Part shown: positions 1 to 7,757 of the stretch, in pieces
Layout: each line of letters starts with the position of its first letter
Numbering within the stretch: the first letter of the stretch is position 1
DNA from: Faecalibacterium sp.
GTDB taxonomy: Bacteria; Bacillota; Clostridia; Oscillospirales; Ruminococcaceae
DNA length: 21,755 bases
Reading direction: 5' to 3'
Assembly (NCBI GenBank): GCA_020025795.1
Contig: JAHHRK010000016.1
Coordinates: 1-21,755, forward strand
The notes under the pieces: generated by a model
What the model was told of the DNA's origin: nothing
Seen by the model: only the letters and a program-made list of their open reading frames with translations
The model's database searches: none
Program-made: the position numbers and the translations under genes

Positions 1-168
1 CGGTCGGCTCTGCAGCGGGAGTTTCAGTAGGTGCTGCAGTCGGTGCTGCGGTAGGCGTAGCAGTCGGTGCTGCGGTAGGTGCAGCAGTCGGTGCTGCGGT
101 AGGCGCTGCGGTAGGCGTAGCAGTCGGTGCTGCAGTCGGCGTTGCGGTCGGCGTTGCGGTCGGTTCTT
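1..168 (-). repeat. Tandem repeat coding a PTAA/PTAT linker
   Basis: A 12-base unit (four codons reading Pro-Thr-Ala-Ala or Pro-Thr-Ala-Thr) is repeated about a dozen times in frame at the 3' side of the GH89 gene. On the plus strand it appears as alternating GTCGGTGCTGCG and GTAGGCGTAGCA variants. It encodes an extended Pro-Thr linker of the kind that separates a catalytic block from a C-terminal binding or anchoring module. Near-identical copies make length change by slippage plausible (inference). Confidence 0.85.
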
Positions 169-3100
169 CCTTGCCGCCCTTCAGCAAACGCATTTCGGCA
201 ACTGCCGCAAACAGCTTACCGCCAACAGTGCTGACGGCATCCGTAACTACAAACTTAACCTGTTTTGCCTGGTATTCCTTGTTTCCGTCAAACTTCAGGA
301 TCTGCCATTCGTTGTTGTTGGGATCCAGAACACCGTTGGCAACGACTTCCTGCCATTCCTCGGTTTCGGCACCACGCACGTAAACCTTGTACTTCTTGAC
401 AGCGCCGTTTCCGCCACCGTTACGGCCCAGGTAACGCAGACCACTGATGTTCTGCTTCTCATTCAAGGTAAAGGTCAAGTAATGGCTTTCGCGGTCAGAA
501 CCTGCGTAAGCAGTGTGCCACATCGTGTTGGACTTGTTGTCCAGTACCAGCTTCGGGTCGCCCTCGCTGTCATTGCCAACATGATGGTTACCTGCTGTTA
601 CGGACAGCTGATCAACGGGAACGTCATTCTTGGGATCAGATTCCGGTGTAATCACACTGAAATCCTTCAAAATGGTTGCGCCCAGTGCCTTCAGGTCGTT
701 TCCGGAAGGAGCATCCGTGTATTCCGTCTTCGCCCAGGTCCAGCTCCACTCCCAGGGGAACCAGACAGGGTCAGAAGCATTCTGACCATTCAGTTCCTTA
801 ACACGGTTTGCAATCCAGATTTCCCAGCGCTTCTTATAGAAATCGCCCAGCAAACCAGACCACTGGCGGTTGGAGTAGTCATGCAAGCGGCCAGTTTCTG
901 CCTGATTGTAAGAACCCCAGGTAGTAACCAGAGCCTTTGCATTCCACTCATAAATGTCCTTGGCAAAATCGTCAGCATTGGCTGCCAGACGCTTAGCCTG
1001 GTTGACCCAGGTACCCAGCAGGTAATACTTGCTGGTGCTGGTCACCTGCTCCATGCAGTCGATCATGCGAATGAACTTGTCGCTTTCTGCCTGGAAGCTT
1101 TCCACATTGCGGCTGTTGTAAGCACGCTTCATTCTTGCCAGCTGGCTCTGTGCTGCATTGCTCAGCAGCTGCTGCAGAATGGTAGCCAGATCGTACTGGT
1201 AACCTTCACTGTCCTTCAGCTTATCGTAATCTGCCAGCATCAGCTGTGCTGCGCGCTCCAGCTCAGCCTTATCATAGTCAACTACCGAGTTGCCCCAAGC
1301 AGAAGCGGCATTGATATCGAAACGGGGACGTGCGTTGACAACGCTTTCGGGTGCACCCTGGCCCTTCATGTTCAGGGCAGCCTTGTAAACGGTGTCTTTC
1401 AGAATGCGCAGCGCATTGTAAGCATTTTCGCTTTCAGCGCCGTAACGGCGTTCGCCGTAAGCTTTCAGCCAGGTGTCCAGATCCAAAGTCTTGTACTGGC
1501 TTGCATCGTCCTGCCAGACGGTTTCAAAGAAGTAATCGTACAGCAGGGGGTTATTCACGCTGGCTTCGGGCGTAATGCCGATGCCTGCGATGTGCTTCTG
1601 GGTATTGAAAACTTCAGGGATATTATTGGCCAGGTTATCCAGATGGCCGTGCAGGCCCAGGCGGCCGCCGAAGTTGTTCAGCATGCAGAATGCCCAGGGG
1701 GTGCCGTCAAATTCAGCAGTGTTGCCGTAAGCTCCACCGGGATGGGGTTCGTTGTAATGGGGGGTCTTTTCTGCATACAGGTCCAGTACCAGTGCATTTT
1801 CACGATGATCTGCCAGGCCTTCCAGCAAAGCACTGGTGGGATTTCCCTGCCAGGACTGAATGATCCAGACAGATTCCGGGCCATTTTCCTGAATCATGGT
1901 TTCCACGACCTGCTTTGCAATAACCTTCGGAGACATACCGCCGGTAATGCCGCCTTCGTGGAAGGGGTCGGTTGCGAAGTAAACAGCCGGGCCGTATACT
2001 TCCTTCTGTGCATCATAGAACAGCTTTGCGTACTTTTTATAGCTTGCGCTGTCGGTTTTCAGCATATCAGGACGCTGGAAAGAGCACCAGTTGCCCTGCT
2101 TGATTACATCGCGTGCTGCCTGTGCATCGTGCTCAGCCAGGTCATTGGGAACCATACCGCTGTAACCCTGCAGCACCGGCTCCATGCCCAGACGGCGCAT
2201 GGACAGGTGGTTTTCGCGAGCCAGCTGGGTGCGCTCCTCGAACCAGGAATCGTGGACAGGGCCGCCGAATCCGGACAGGTTTGCCATATAAGCCCATGCA
2301 TAATATGCAGGGCCTGCAATAAAGTCCTTGGAATCCTCATGGCTGTAACCCAGCTTACCCAGGAAACGACGCCAGACTTCTTCCTGTGCCGTTGCATCCA
2401 GGACCACGTTGACACCATTCATTGCCAGCCAGTCCAGCTCATCGCGCCACTCCTGCTGACCATAGAAAGGCATGGAGTAAGACAGCGTGCAGTAGTTATA
2501 TGCGTAGCGAACCTTTGCCTTGGTTTCCTTAAATACAGGAGCCTCCAGAGTAGGAATGGTTTCAGGCATGGTTACCTGGTCGCCTACCTGGGACACATTA
2601 ACATTGCAGTTGTACTTCAAGAAATGGTTCAGGCCGGTGGCCAGCGAAACGCCATCGTTGCCCTTGATCTTGATTTTGCCGTCCGCATTGGACAGTTCAA
2701 AGTAGTCGTAACCAGTTCCATTGGGGTTTTCAGCCAGTTCCATGGTGAACCAGTTCTTATACTGTGCACCCAGACGGCGCTCAATAATGCCATTTACTTC
2801 CTGAATGGTATCCTCTGCCGTAATGGTCACATCGCCCACAGCTTCGCTGTAAGGCTTGACTGCAATTTCCGGGCGCTCCTGAATCGGCGTATTGGACTCT
2901 TCACCCAGAACACGCACTTCGTTCAGGACAGAATTGGCGCTGGCGGAGTTATAGGTAACGTAGACGCGCACATAACGTGCTTCCACGCCGTTTGCAGGAT
3001 AGCTTTCACCCTCCGCAGGGCAAGCGTCCGTCGAGGTCTTTTCTGCCAGACGGGTAAAGTCGCGGCCATTCAAGCTAGTATAGATCTTGTACTGGGTGTA

Positions 3101-4339
3101 ACCTGCTGCCGGGGTGAATACCTGCACTTCGCTCAGGTTGTAATTCTTCTGCAGGTCAATATCTGCATAAGAAGGATAAATATTGCTGCTCCAGCTGCTT
3201 CTCAGGCTGCCGTCCACAATGTTGCCGGCATTGCCGCGGTTCATATTGGTGTGAACCGGCTTACCAAAAGCGATACTTTCGTTGTCTTCCACCTTTACTT
3301 CACTGCCAAACAGAGCAAACTCTGCAATCGCAGGCCAGCCGATGCCGGGGGTGCCGTTGACCACATTGGTGGTTTTGTGCATCACGATCTTGACGCCCTT
3401 ATAGCCGCCCGCCGCAAAACGAATATCCAGCTCATGCTTATCCGTACGGTTTGCCTTCTGATGCTCTGCCAGCATCTGCTCGCTGCCATCTTCCTTCACA
3501 CCCAGAATGCTGAATTCAAATTCATAAGTGTACGGATCGGGATCCGCACTTTCAAAGGTGATGGTGCAGGCATCCATCTGACGTACTTCCGGATAGGTCA
3601 GCTGAACCCACTTTTCTTCGGTCAACTGTGCATCGTGGAACTTGTACAGCGTAGAAGGATCATTGTCGGTCAGGAAACCGCGCGTATCTGCCTTCTCCTT
3701 GCCGTTCGTCGTCACATCTGCCTGTGCTGCAATATTGTTGTAGTCAGACAGCTTGACTTCCTCGTTTGCGTACACTTCGATTTCACGAATCGAAGGCCAC
3801 AGCGTAAGCTCGGTGTGGGTTGCGCCTTCCAGGAAACGGGGATTGCTGATCTGGACGTAAATATCCGATGCAGAAACCGCCTGTTCCGTCTGGATGGTTA
3901 CTTCCCCGCCCAGCGTTGCCGACTGTTTGTTGCCCAGAGCGTTCATGTCACTGGTGATGCCGTTCTGTGCATAAAATACCTGGACGTCCACCTGCGTATC
4001 GCTCCAGTCTGCAGAACCCAGGTACACCTTGACCTTGTTTACATTGGAGTTCTTTTCCAGTTTCATGCGAACCGTGATGGTCTGGTCCTTGATGTCCTTA
4101 AAAGACGCCTTATACTGCCAGTCCGTGTTCAGGTCCTTGTCAATCAGTTTGCCCGCATCGCCTTCATTGCTGTCAACAGCAATTGTTGCGTTCGGAGCAA
4201 CGTTGACTTCAACGTTCTTTGCCAGGACAATGTTGGAAGGCAACGTGCCGACGCTTCCCAACAAAATCATGCCGGCCAGCGTTACACTAACCAGAGATCG
4301 TCCCATGCGCTTCATTTTTTCTTTCAGCGTATGTTTCAT
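1..4339 (-). CDS. Secreted GH89 alpha-N-acetylglucosaminidase with discoidin domains (3' end outside window)
   Basis: Predicted exo-enzyme releasing terminal alpha-linked GlcNAc from host glycans such as mucin caps or heparan-type chains. The ATG at 4339 follows GGGAG by 5 nt. Residues 1-40 form a Lys/Arg-rich signal peptide with a hydrophobic core. Three beta-sandwich regions resembling F5/8 type C or CBM32 follow, at about 41-186, 191-345 and 354-480. The GH89 accessory domain is about 490-590 and the catalytic barrel about 605-935, opening with KVRYAYNYCTLSYSMPF, which matches the human NAGLU RYYQNVCTHSYS block. Likely catalytic residues are Glu795 in DPFHEGG (acid/base) and Glu925 in GITPEAS (nucleophile). 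A helical region runs to about 1235, then another F5/8 type C module at 1240-1385, then a Pro-Thr-Ala linker running off the edge. The missing C-terminus probably holds a wall anchor or more binding modules (inference). The family call is from motifs; substrate is inferred. Confidence 0.9.
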   Translation of the reverse strand, partial: MKHTLKEKMKRMGRSLVSVTLAGMILLGSVGTLPSNIVLAKNVEVNVAPNATIAVDSNEGDAGKLIDKDLNTDWQYKASFKDIKDQTITVRMKLEKNSNVNKVKVYLGSADWSDTQVDVQVFYAQNGITSDMNALGNKQSATLGGEVTIQTEQAVSASDIYVQISNPRFLEGATHTELTLWPSIREIEVYANEEVKLSDYNNIAAQADVTTNGKEKADTRGFLTDNDPSTLYKFHDAQLTEEKWVQLTYPEVRQMDACTITFESADPDPYTYEFEFSILGVKEDGSEQMLAEHQKANRTDKHELDIRFAAGGYKGVKIVMHKTTNVVNGTPGIGWPAIAEFALFGSEVKVEDNESIAFGKPVHTNMNRGNAGNIVDGSLRSSWSSNIYPSYADIDLQKNYNLSEVQVFTPAAGYTQYKIYTSLNGRDFTRLAEKTSTDACPAEGESYPANGVEARYVRVYVTYNSASANSVLNEVRVLGEESNTPIQERPEIAVKPYSEAVGDVTITAEDTIQEVNGIIERRLGAQYKNWFTMELAENPNGTGYDYFELSNADGKIKIKGNDGVSLATGLNHFLKYNCNVNVSQVGDQVTMPETIPTLEAPVFKETKAKVRYAYNYCTLSYSMPFYGQQEWRDELDWLAMNGVNVVLDATAQEEVWRRFLGKLGYSHEDSKDFIAGPAYYAWAYMANLSGFGGPVHDSWFEERTQLARENHLSMRRLGMEPVLQGYSGMVPNDLAEHDAQAARDVIKQGNWCSFQRPDMLKTDSASYKKYAKLFYDAQKEVYGPAVYFATDPFHEGGITGGMSPKVIAKQVVETMIQENGPESVWIIQSWQGNPTSALLEGLADHRENALVLDLYAEKTPHYNEPHPGGAYGNTAEFDGTPWAFCMLNNFGGRLGLHGHLDNLANNIPEVFNTQKHIAGIGITPEASVNNPLLYDYFFETVWQDDASQYKTLDLDTWLKAYGERRYGAESENAYNALRILKDTVYKAALNMKGQGAPESVVNARPRFDINAASAWGNSVVDYDKAELERAAQLMLADYDKLKDSEGYQYDLATILQQLLSNAAQSQLARMKRAYNSRNVESFQAESDKFIRMIDCMEQVTSTSKYYLLGTWVNQAKRLAANADDFAKDIYEWNAKALVTTWGSYNQAETGRLHDYSNRQWSGLLGDFYKKRWEIWIANRVKELNGQNASDPVWFPWEWSWTWAKTEYTDAPSGNDLKALGATILKDFSVITPESDPKNDVPVDQLSVTAGNHHVGNDSEGDPKLVLDNKSNTMWHTAYAGSDRESHYLTFTLNEKQNISGLRYLGRNGGGNGAVKKYKVYVRGAETEEWQEVVANGVLDPNNNEWQILKFDGNKEYQAKQVKFVVTDAVSTVGGKLFAAVAEMRLLKGGKEEPTATPTATPTAAPTATPTAAPTAAPTAAPTAAPTATPTAAPTAAPTETPAAEPT

Positions 4340-4460
4340 GTTTTCTCCCTTTTAATTTTTTTGCTACATCTTGACGGACATGTACCTCCCCCTTTTCGCT
4401 GATTTGGGGAAAGTCATGTCCTGCTACTCGCCATTTGGCAAGAAGCAAAAAATCTTTTCT

Positions 4461-4489
4461 ATTATAATACATTCAATCCAGAAATACAA
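4461..4489 (-). promoter_or_regulatory. Promoter of the GH89 gene
   Basis: On the minus strand a consensus -10 TATAAT (4461-4466) lies 17 bp from a -35 TTGTAT (4484-4489). This predicts a leader of about 115 nt before the ATG at 4339. Confidence 0.7.
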
Positions 4490-4509
4490 GAGAATTCTCA
4501 AGATTCTCT
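4489..4509. promoter_or_regulatory. Candidate operator: inverted repeat at GH89 -35
   Basis: A perfect 7-bp inverted repeat, AGAGAAT-N7-ATTCTCT, also contains the 10-bp palindrome GAGAATTCTC (4490-4499). It touches the upstream edge of the -35 box of the GH89 promoter, a usual position for an activator site or a repressor that blocks polymerase. The binding protein is unknown. Confidence 0.4.
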
Positions 4510-4604
4510 ATGTGAAAAAGCACAACATAAGAAAACCCGCAAATTCGTAGAAAATTATCGAATTAAAGATCATAATGCATTTATGGGCATGGCTCGATCA
4601 TTAG

Positions 4605-4642
4605 ACAAAAGCGGACCAACACAAACGTTGGTCCGCTTTTGT
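4605..4642 (-). terminator. Intrinsic terminator of uvrBA
   Basis: A perfect 16-bp stem (4605-4620 with 4627-4642) closes a 6-base loop. On the minus strand it ends in TTTTGTCT. It lies about 200 nt beyond the uvrA stop; the plus strand also ends in a T-rich run. Confidence 0.75.
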
Positions 4643-4741
4643 TTGTCAATTCGTGCTGCCTGTCAGGGACATTCAAAATAAACTTTTTTCTGCTCACAAA
4701 CGGATTTACTAAACACAACTTTAAAAGCGGCGAATTGTACC

Positions 4742-4776
4742 CGGTTGACCCTATGTATTCCACATACGATCAACCG
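4742..4776. repeat. Two-tier hairpin in the uvrA 3' UTR
   Basis: The outer stem CGGTTGA/TCAACCG (7 bp), a 3/3 internal loop, and the inner stem TATGT/ACATA (5 bp) with a 5-base loop form a symmetric 35-base structure. It lies 70 nt past the uvrA stop and upstream of the terminator. It has no T tract, so it is not itself a terminator. Function unknown. Confidence 0.5.
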
Positions 4777-4844
4777 TCATTCTCCTTGAGTTTCTCCCCG
4801 AAAGTTCCGCCGCAGAGCGTGTTGTATTTTCTCTCGCAGATGCG

Positions 4845-7757
4845 TTACGCCTGCGTTTTTTTGCCTTGTTTCTTCTTGGGTTTGGGTTCTGGCTGGTCCT
4901 CGTTTTGCGCCATTCTTACCTGCCGATCCCGTTCCAGAATCGGCTTTAGATACTGACCGGTAAAGCTTGCCTCACAGGCAGCAACTTCTTCCGGTGTGCC
5001 TTGTGCAATTACCAATCCGCCATTGCTGCCACCTTCCGGGCCCAGATCGATGATATGGTCCGCACATTTGATCAGGTCCAGATTATGCTCAATTACAATC
5101 ACCGTATTACCGGCATCTACCAGCGTTTGCAGCACTTCGACCAGTTTATGAACATCTGCAATATGCAAGCCTGTGGTCGGCTCATCCAGAATATAAACCG
5201 TCTTGCCGGTACCGCGCTTTACCAGTTCGTTTGCCAGCTTCACACGCTGCGCTTCGCCGCCGGACAGCGTCGTTGCACTCTGGCCCAAGGTCACATAGCC
5301 CAGGCCTACGTCCAGCAAGGTTTGCAGCTTGCGGGCAATCTTGGGCTGGTTTGCAAAGAACAGGCAAGCCTCCTCCACTGTCATGTTCAGCACATCGGCA
5401 ATGGTCTTATCCTTATACTTGACCTCCAGTGTTTCCCGGTTATAACGGCTGCCCTTACATACTTCGCAGGGAACATACACGTCCGGCAAAAAGTGCATTT
5501 CGATTTTCAAAATGCCATCGCCTTCGCAGGCTTCGCAGCGGCCACCCTTTACATTAAAGCTAAAGCGACCCGGTCCGTAGCCACGCATTTTTGCATCCTG
5601 CGTCTGGGCAAACACGTTACGAATATCCGTAAAAATACCAGTATAAGTTGCCGGGTTGGAGCGCGGTGTACGGCCAATCGGCTGTTGGTCGATGCCGATA
5701 ACCTTATCGACCCATTCCAGGCCCTGCACTTCCTTACATTTACCGGCACGATGCTTTGCATGGTTCAGCTGGTTTGCCAGCGTATTATACAAGACCTCAT
5801 TCACCAGACTGGATTTGCCTGAACCGGAAATACCGGTAACGCAAATCAGCTCGCCCAATGGGAAATCCACCGTAACATTGCGCAGATTGTTTTCCTTTGC
5901 TTTCACCACGCGCAGGCTATGGCCATTGCCTTTGCGGCGTGTTTCCGGCGGCATAATACGCTTGCGGCCGGACAAATATGCACCGGTAATGCTGCGCTTT
6001 GCCTTGCAAATATCCTCCAGCTTACCTGCCGCCACAATTTCGCCGCCATGCACACCGGCGCCGGGACCAACATCCACAATAAAGTCGGCGGCGCGCATAG
6101 TATCTTCGTCATGCTCAACCACAACGACGGTATTGCCCAAATCGCGCAGGCGCTGCAATGTTGCAATCAGCTTGTCATTATCTCTTTGGTGCAGCCCGAT
6201 GCTCGGCTCGTCCAGAACGTACAAAACACCTGTCAAAGCACTGCCAATCTGGGTAGCCAGACGAATACGCTGGCTTTCGCCACCAGACAGTGTGCCAGCG
6301 GAACGTGCCAAAGTCAGATAGCTCAGGCCTACGCTCTGCAAAAAGCCCAGACGTGCTTTGATTTCTCTAAAAATCTGATCGCCGATCTGCCGTTCTTTTT
6401 CATTCAGCGTCGGTTCCACCTGCTCGATGAAACCGATTTCCTCCTGAATGGACATTTCGCAGAATTCCATGATGTTCTTGCCGCCAATCGTCACTGCCAA
6501 AAGTGCAGGCTTCAATCGATGGCCGTGGCAGTCCGGGCAAGGCAGCGCGTTCATGGTATGGGAGATTTCTTCCTTCATCCACTCGCTGTTGGTTTCCCGG
6601 AAACGACGCTCCAAATTGGGGATCAGACCTTCAAACACGTTGCGATATTCGCCGCTGCCGAACTCATTGGTGCGGCGCATTTCCAGCCGTTCGGTACCGG
6701 TACCATACAGCAGTGCATGGAGTGCTTCTTCCGAAAAGTCCTTAATCGGCGTGTCCAGTGTAAAGCCGTATTTCTTGCCCAGTGCCTCGTAGTACATTTC
6801 GCTGAGCGAACCTTCGGCATAATACCAGCCGCTGGCTTTGATGGCACTTTGCCGGATGGAAAGATCCTTATTAGGCAAAATCAAATCCGGGTCCACCTTC
6901 ATAAAGGTGCCTAGACCGGTACAGGTTTCGCAGGCGCCAAATGGATTATTGAAAGAGAACATACGCGGGCTGATTTCGCTGATGGACACGCCGTGATCCG
7001 GGCAGGCAAAGTGCTGGCTGAAGGTCATCATCTCGCCGCCGACCACATCCACTTCGGCCAGACCGTCTGTCAGGTTCAGTGCGGTTTCCAGGCTGTCCGC
7101 CAGGCGGCTGCGGATGCCGTCTTTCATCACCAGACGGTCAACCACCACTTCCACCGTGTGCTTCACGTTTTTTTCCAGCGTGATTTCTTCGTCCAGATCA
7201 TACAAATTGCCGTCCACGCGCACACGGGCAAATCCGGCACGGCGCGCATTGTCCAGCTCTTTTACCTGGGTACCTTTGCGACCGCGCACAACTGGCGCCA
7301 AAATCTGAAAGCGCGTGCCTTCCGGAATCTTCAAAACTGCATCTACCATTTCGTCCACGGTCTGCTGTTTGATTTCCTTGCCGCAAACCGGGCAGTGCGG
7401 CACACCGATATTGGCGTACAGCAATCGCAGATAGTCATAAATTTCCGTTACGGTACCCACAGTAGAACGCGGGTTATGACTGGTGGTTTTCTGGTCAATG
7501 GAAATTGCCGGAGAAAGGCCTGTGATTTCGTCCACATCCGGCTTATCCATGCGGCCCAAAAACATACGGGCATAGCTAGACAGGCTTTCCACATAGCGGC
7601 GCTGGCCATCTGCATACAGCGTATCAAAAGCCAGGCTGGACTTACCGGAACCAGACAGGCCTGTCATCACAACGAGCTTGTTGCGGGGAATGGTCAGATC
7701 AATATTTTTCAGGTTGTGCTCTCTGGCACCCTTGATGATAATTTTATCGTTTGCCAA
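4845..7757 (-). CDS. uvrA: Excinuclease ABC subunit A
   Basis: DNA-damage recognition ATPase of nucleotide excision repair; a UvrA dimer loads UvrB onto the lesion. About 970 residues, with two ABC ATPase halves. The first Walker A is GLSGSGKS at 33-40, the second (GISGSGKS) is near 640, and ABC signatures LSGGE occur near 486 and 828. Zinc-binding Cys pairs appear as HCPVCG, as CETC near residue 280, and in the C-terminal module (CEAC ... CEVC). The tail is Lys/Pro/Gln-rich. The start is TTG at 7757, giving LANDKIIIKGAREHN, the usual UvrA N-terminus, with AAGGG about 8 nt upstream. The ATG at 7799 would overlap uvrB by 56 bases and add atypical sequence. With the TTG start it overlaps the uvrB 3' end by 14 bases, so the two are co-transcribed and probably translationally coupled. 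Confidence 0.97.
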   Translation of the reverse strand: MANDKIIIKGAREHNLKNIDLTIPRNKLVVMTGLSGSGKSSLAFDTLYADGQRRYVESLSSYARMFLGRMDKPDVDEITGLSPAISIDQKTTSHNPRSTVGTVTEIYDYLRLLYANIGVPHCPVCGKEIKQQTVDEMVDAVLKIPEGTRFQILAPVVRGRKGTQVKELDNARRAGFARVRVDGNLYDLDEEITLEKNVKHTVEVVVDRLVMKDGIRSRLADSLETALNLTDGLAEVDVVGGEMMTFSQHFACPDHGVSISEISPRMFSFNNPFGACETCTGLGTFMKVDPDLILPNKDLSIRQSAIKASGWYYAEGSLSEMYYEALGKKYGFTLDTPIKDFSEEALHALLYGTGTERLEMRRTNEFGSGEYRNVFEGLIPNLERRFRETNSEWMKEEISHTMNALPCPDCHGHRLKPALLAVTIGGKNIMEFCEMSIQEEIGFIEQVEPTLNEKERQIGDQIFREIKARLGFLQSVGLSYLTLARSAGTLSGGESQRIRLATQIGSALTGVLYVLDEPSIGLHQRDNDKLIATLQRLRDLGNTVVVVEHDEDTMRAADFIVDVGPGAGVHGGEIVAAGKLEDICKAKRSITGAYLSGRKRIMPPETRRKGNGHSLRVVKAKENNLRNVTVDFPLGELICVTGISGSGKSSLVNEVLYNTLANQLNHAKHRAGKCKEVQGLEWVDKVIGIDQQPIGRTPRSNPATYTGIFTDIRNVFAQTQDAKMRGYGPGRFSFNVKGGRCEACEGDGILKIEMHFLPDVYVPCEVCKGSRYNRETLEVKYKDKTIADVLNMTVEEACLFFANQPKIARKLQTLLDVGLGYVTLGQSATTLSGGEAQRVKLANELVKRGTGKTVYILDEPTTGLHIADVHKLVEVLQTLVDAGNTVIVIEHNLDLIKCADHIIDLGPEGGSNGGLVIAQGTPEEVAACEASFTGQYLKPILERDRQVRMAQNEDQPEPKPKKKQGKKTQA

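Larger units (their letters stand above)
4340..4844. other. 505-base intergenic region between GH89 gene and uvrA
   Basis: No credible gene is seen; short open frames on both strands lack a ribosome site and any recognisable product. The region holds the GH89 leader and promoter (4340-4489), an inverted repeat next to the promoter (4489-4509), an AT-rich stretch with nothing recognised (4510-4604), the uvrBA terminator (4605-4642), and a two-tier hairpin (4742-4776) in the uvrA 3' untranslated region. Confidence 0.7.

Noticed and set aside
1..168. CRISPR-like or satellite array at the left edge
   Set aside because: The repeat is in frame with the GH89 gene, has no unique spacers, and encodes a regular Pro-Thr-Ala linker.
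482..4402. 1306-residue plus-strand open frame opposite the GH89 gene
   Set aside because: It is the antisense shadow of a real gene: low-complexity Val/Leu/Cys/His-rich translation, no family resemblance, and no ribosome site, whereas the minus frame has clear GH89 motifs and a signal peptide.
4581..4763. 60-residue minus-strand open frame after uvrA
   Set aside because: It runs through the terminator and the two-tier hairpin, has no ribosome site and no recognisable features.
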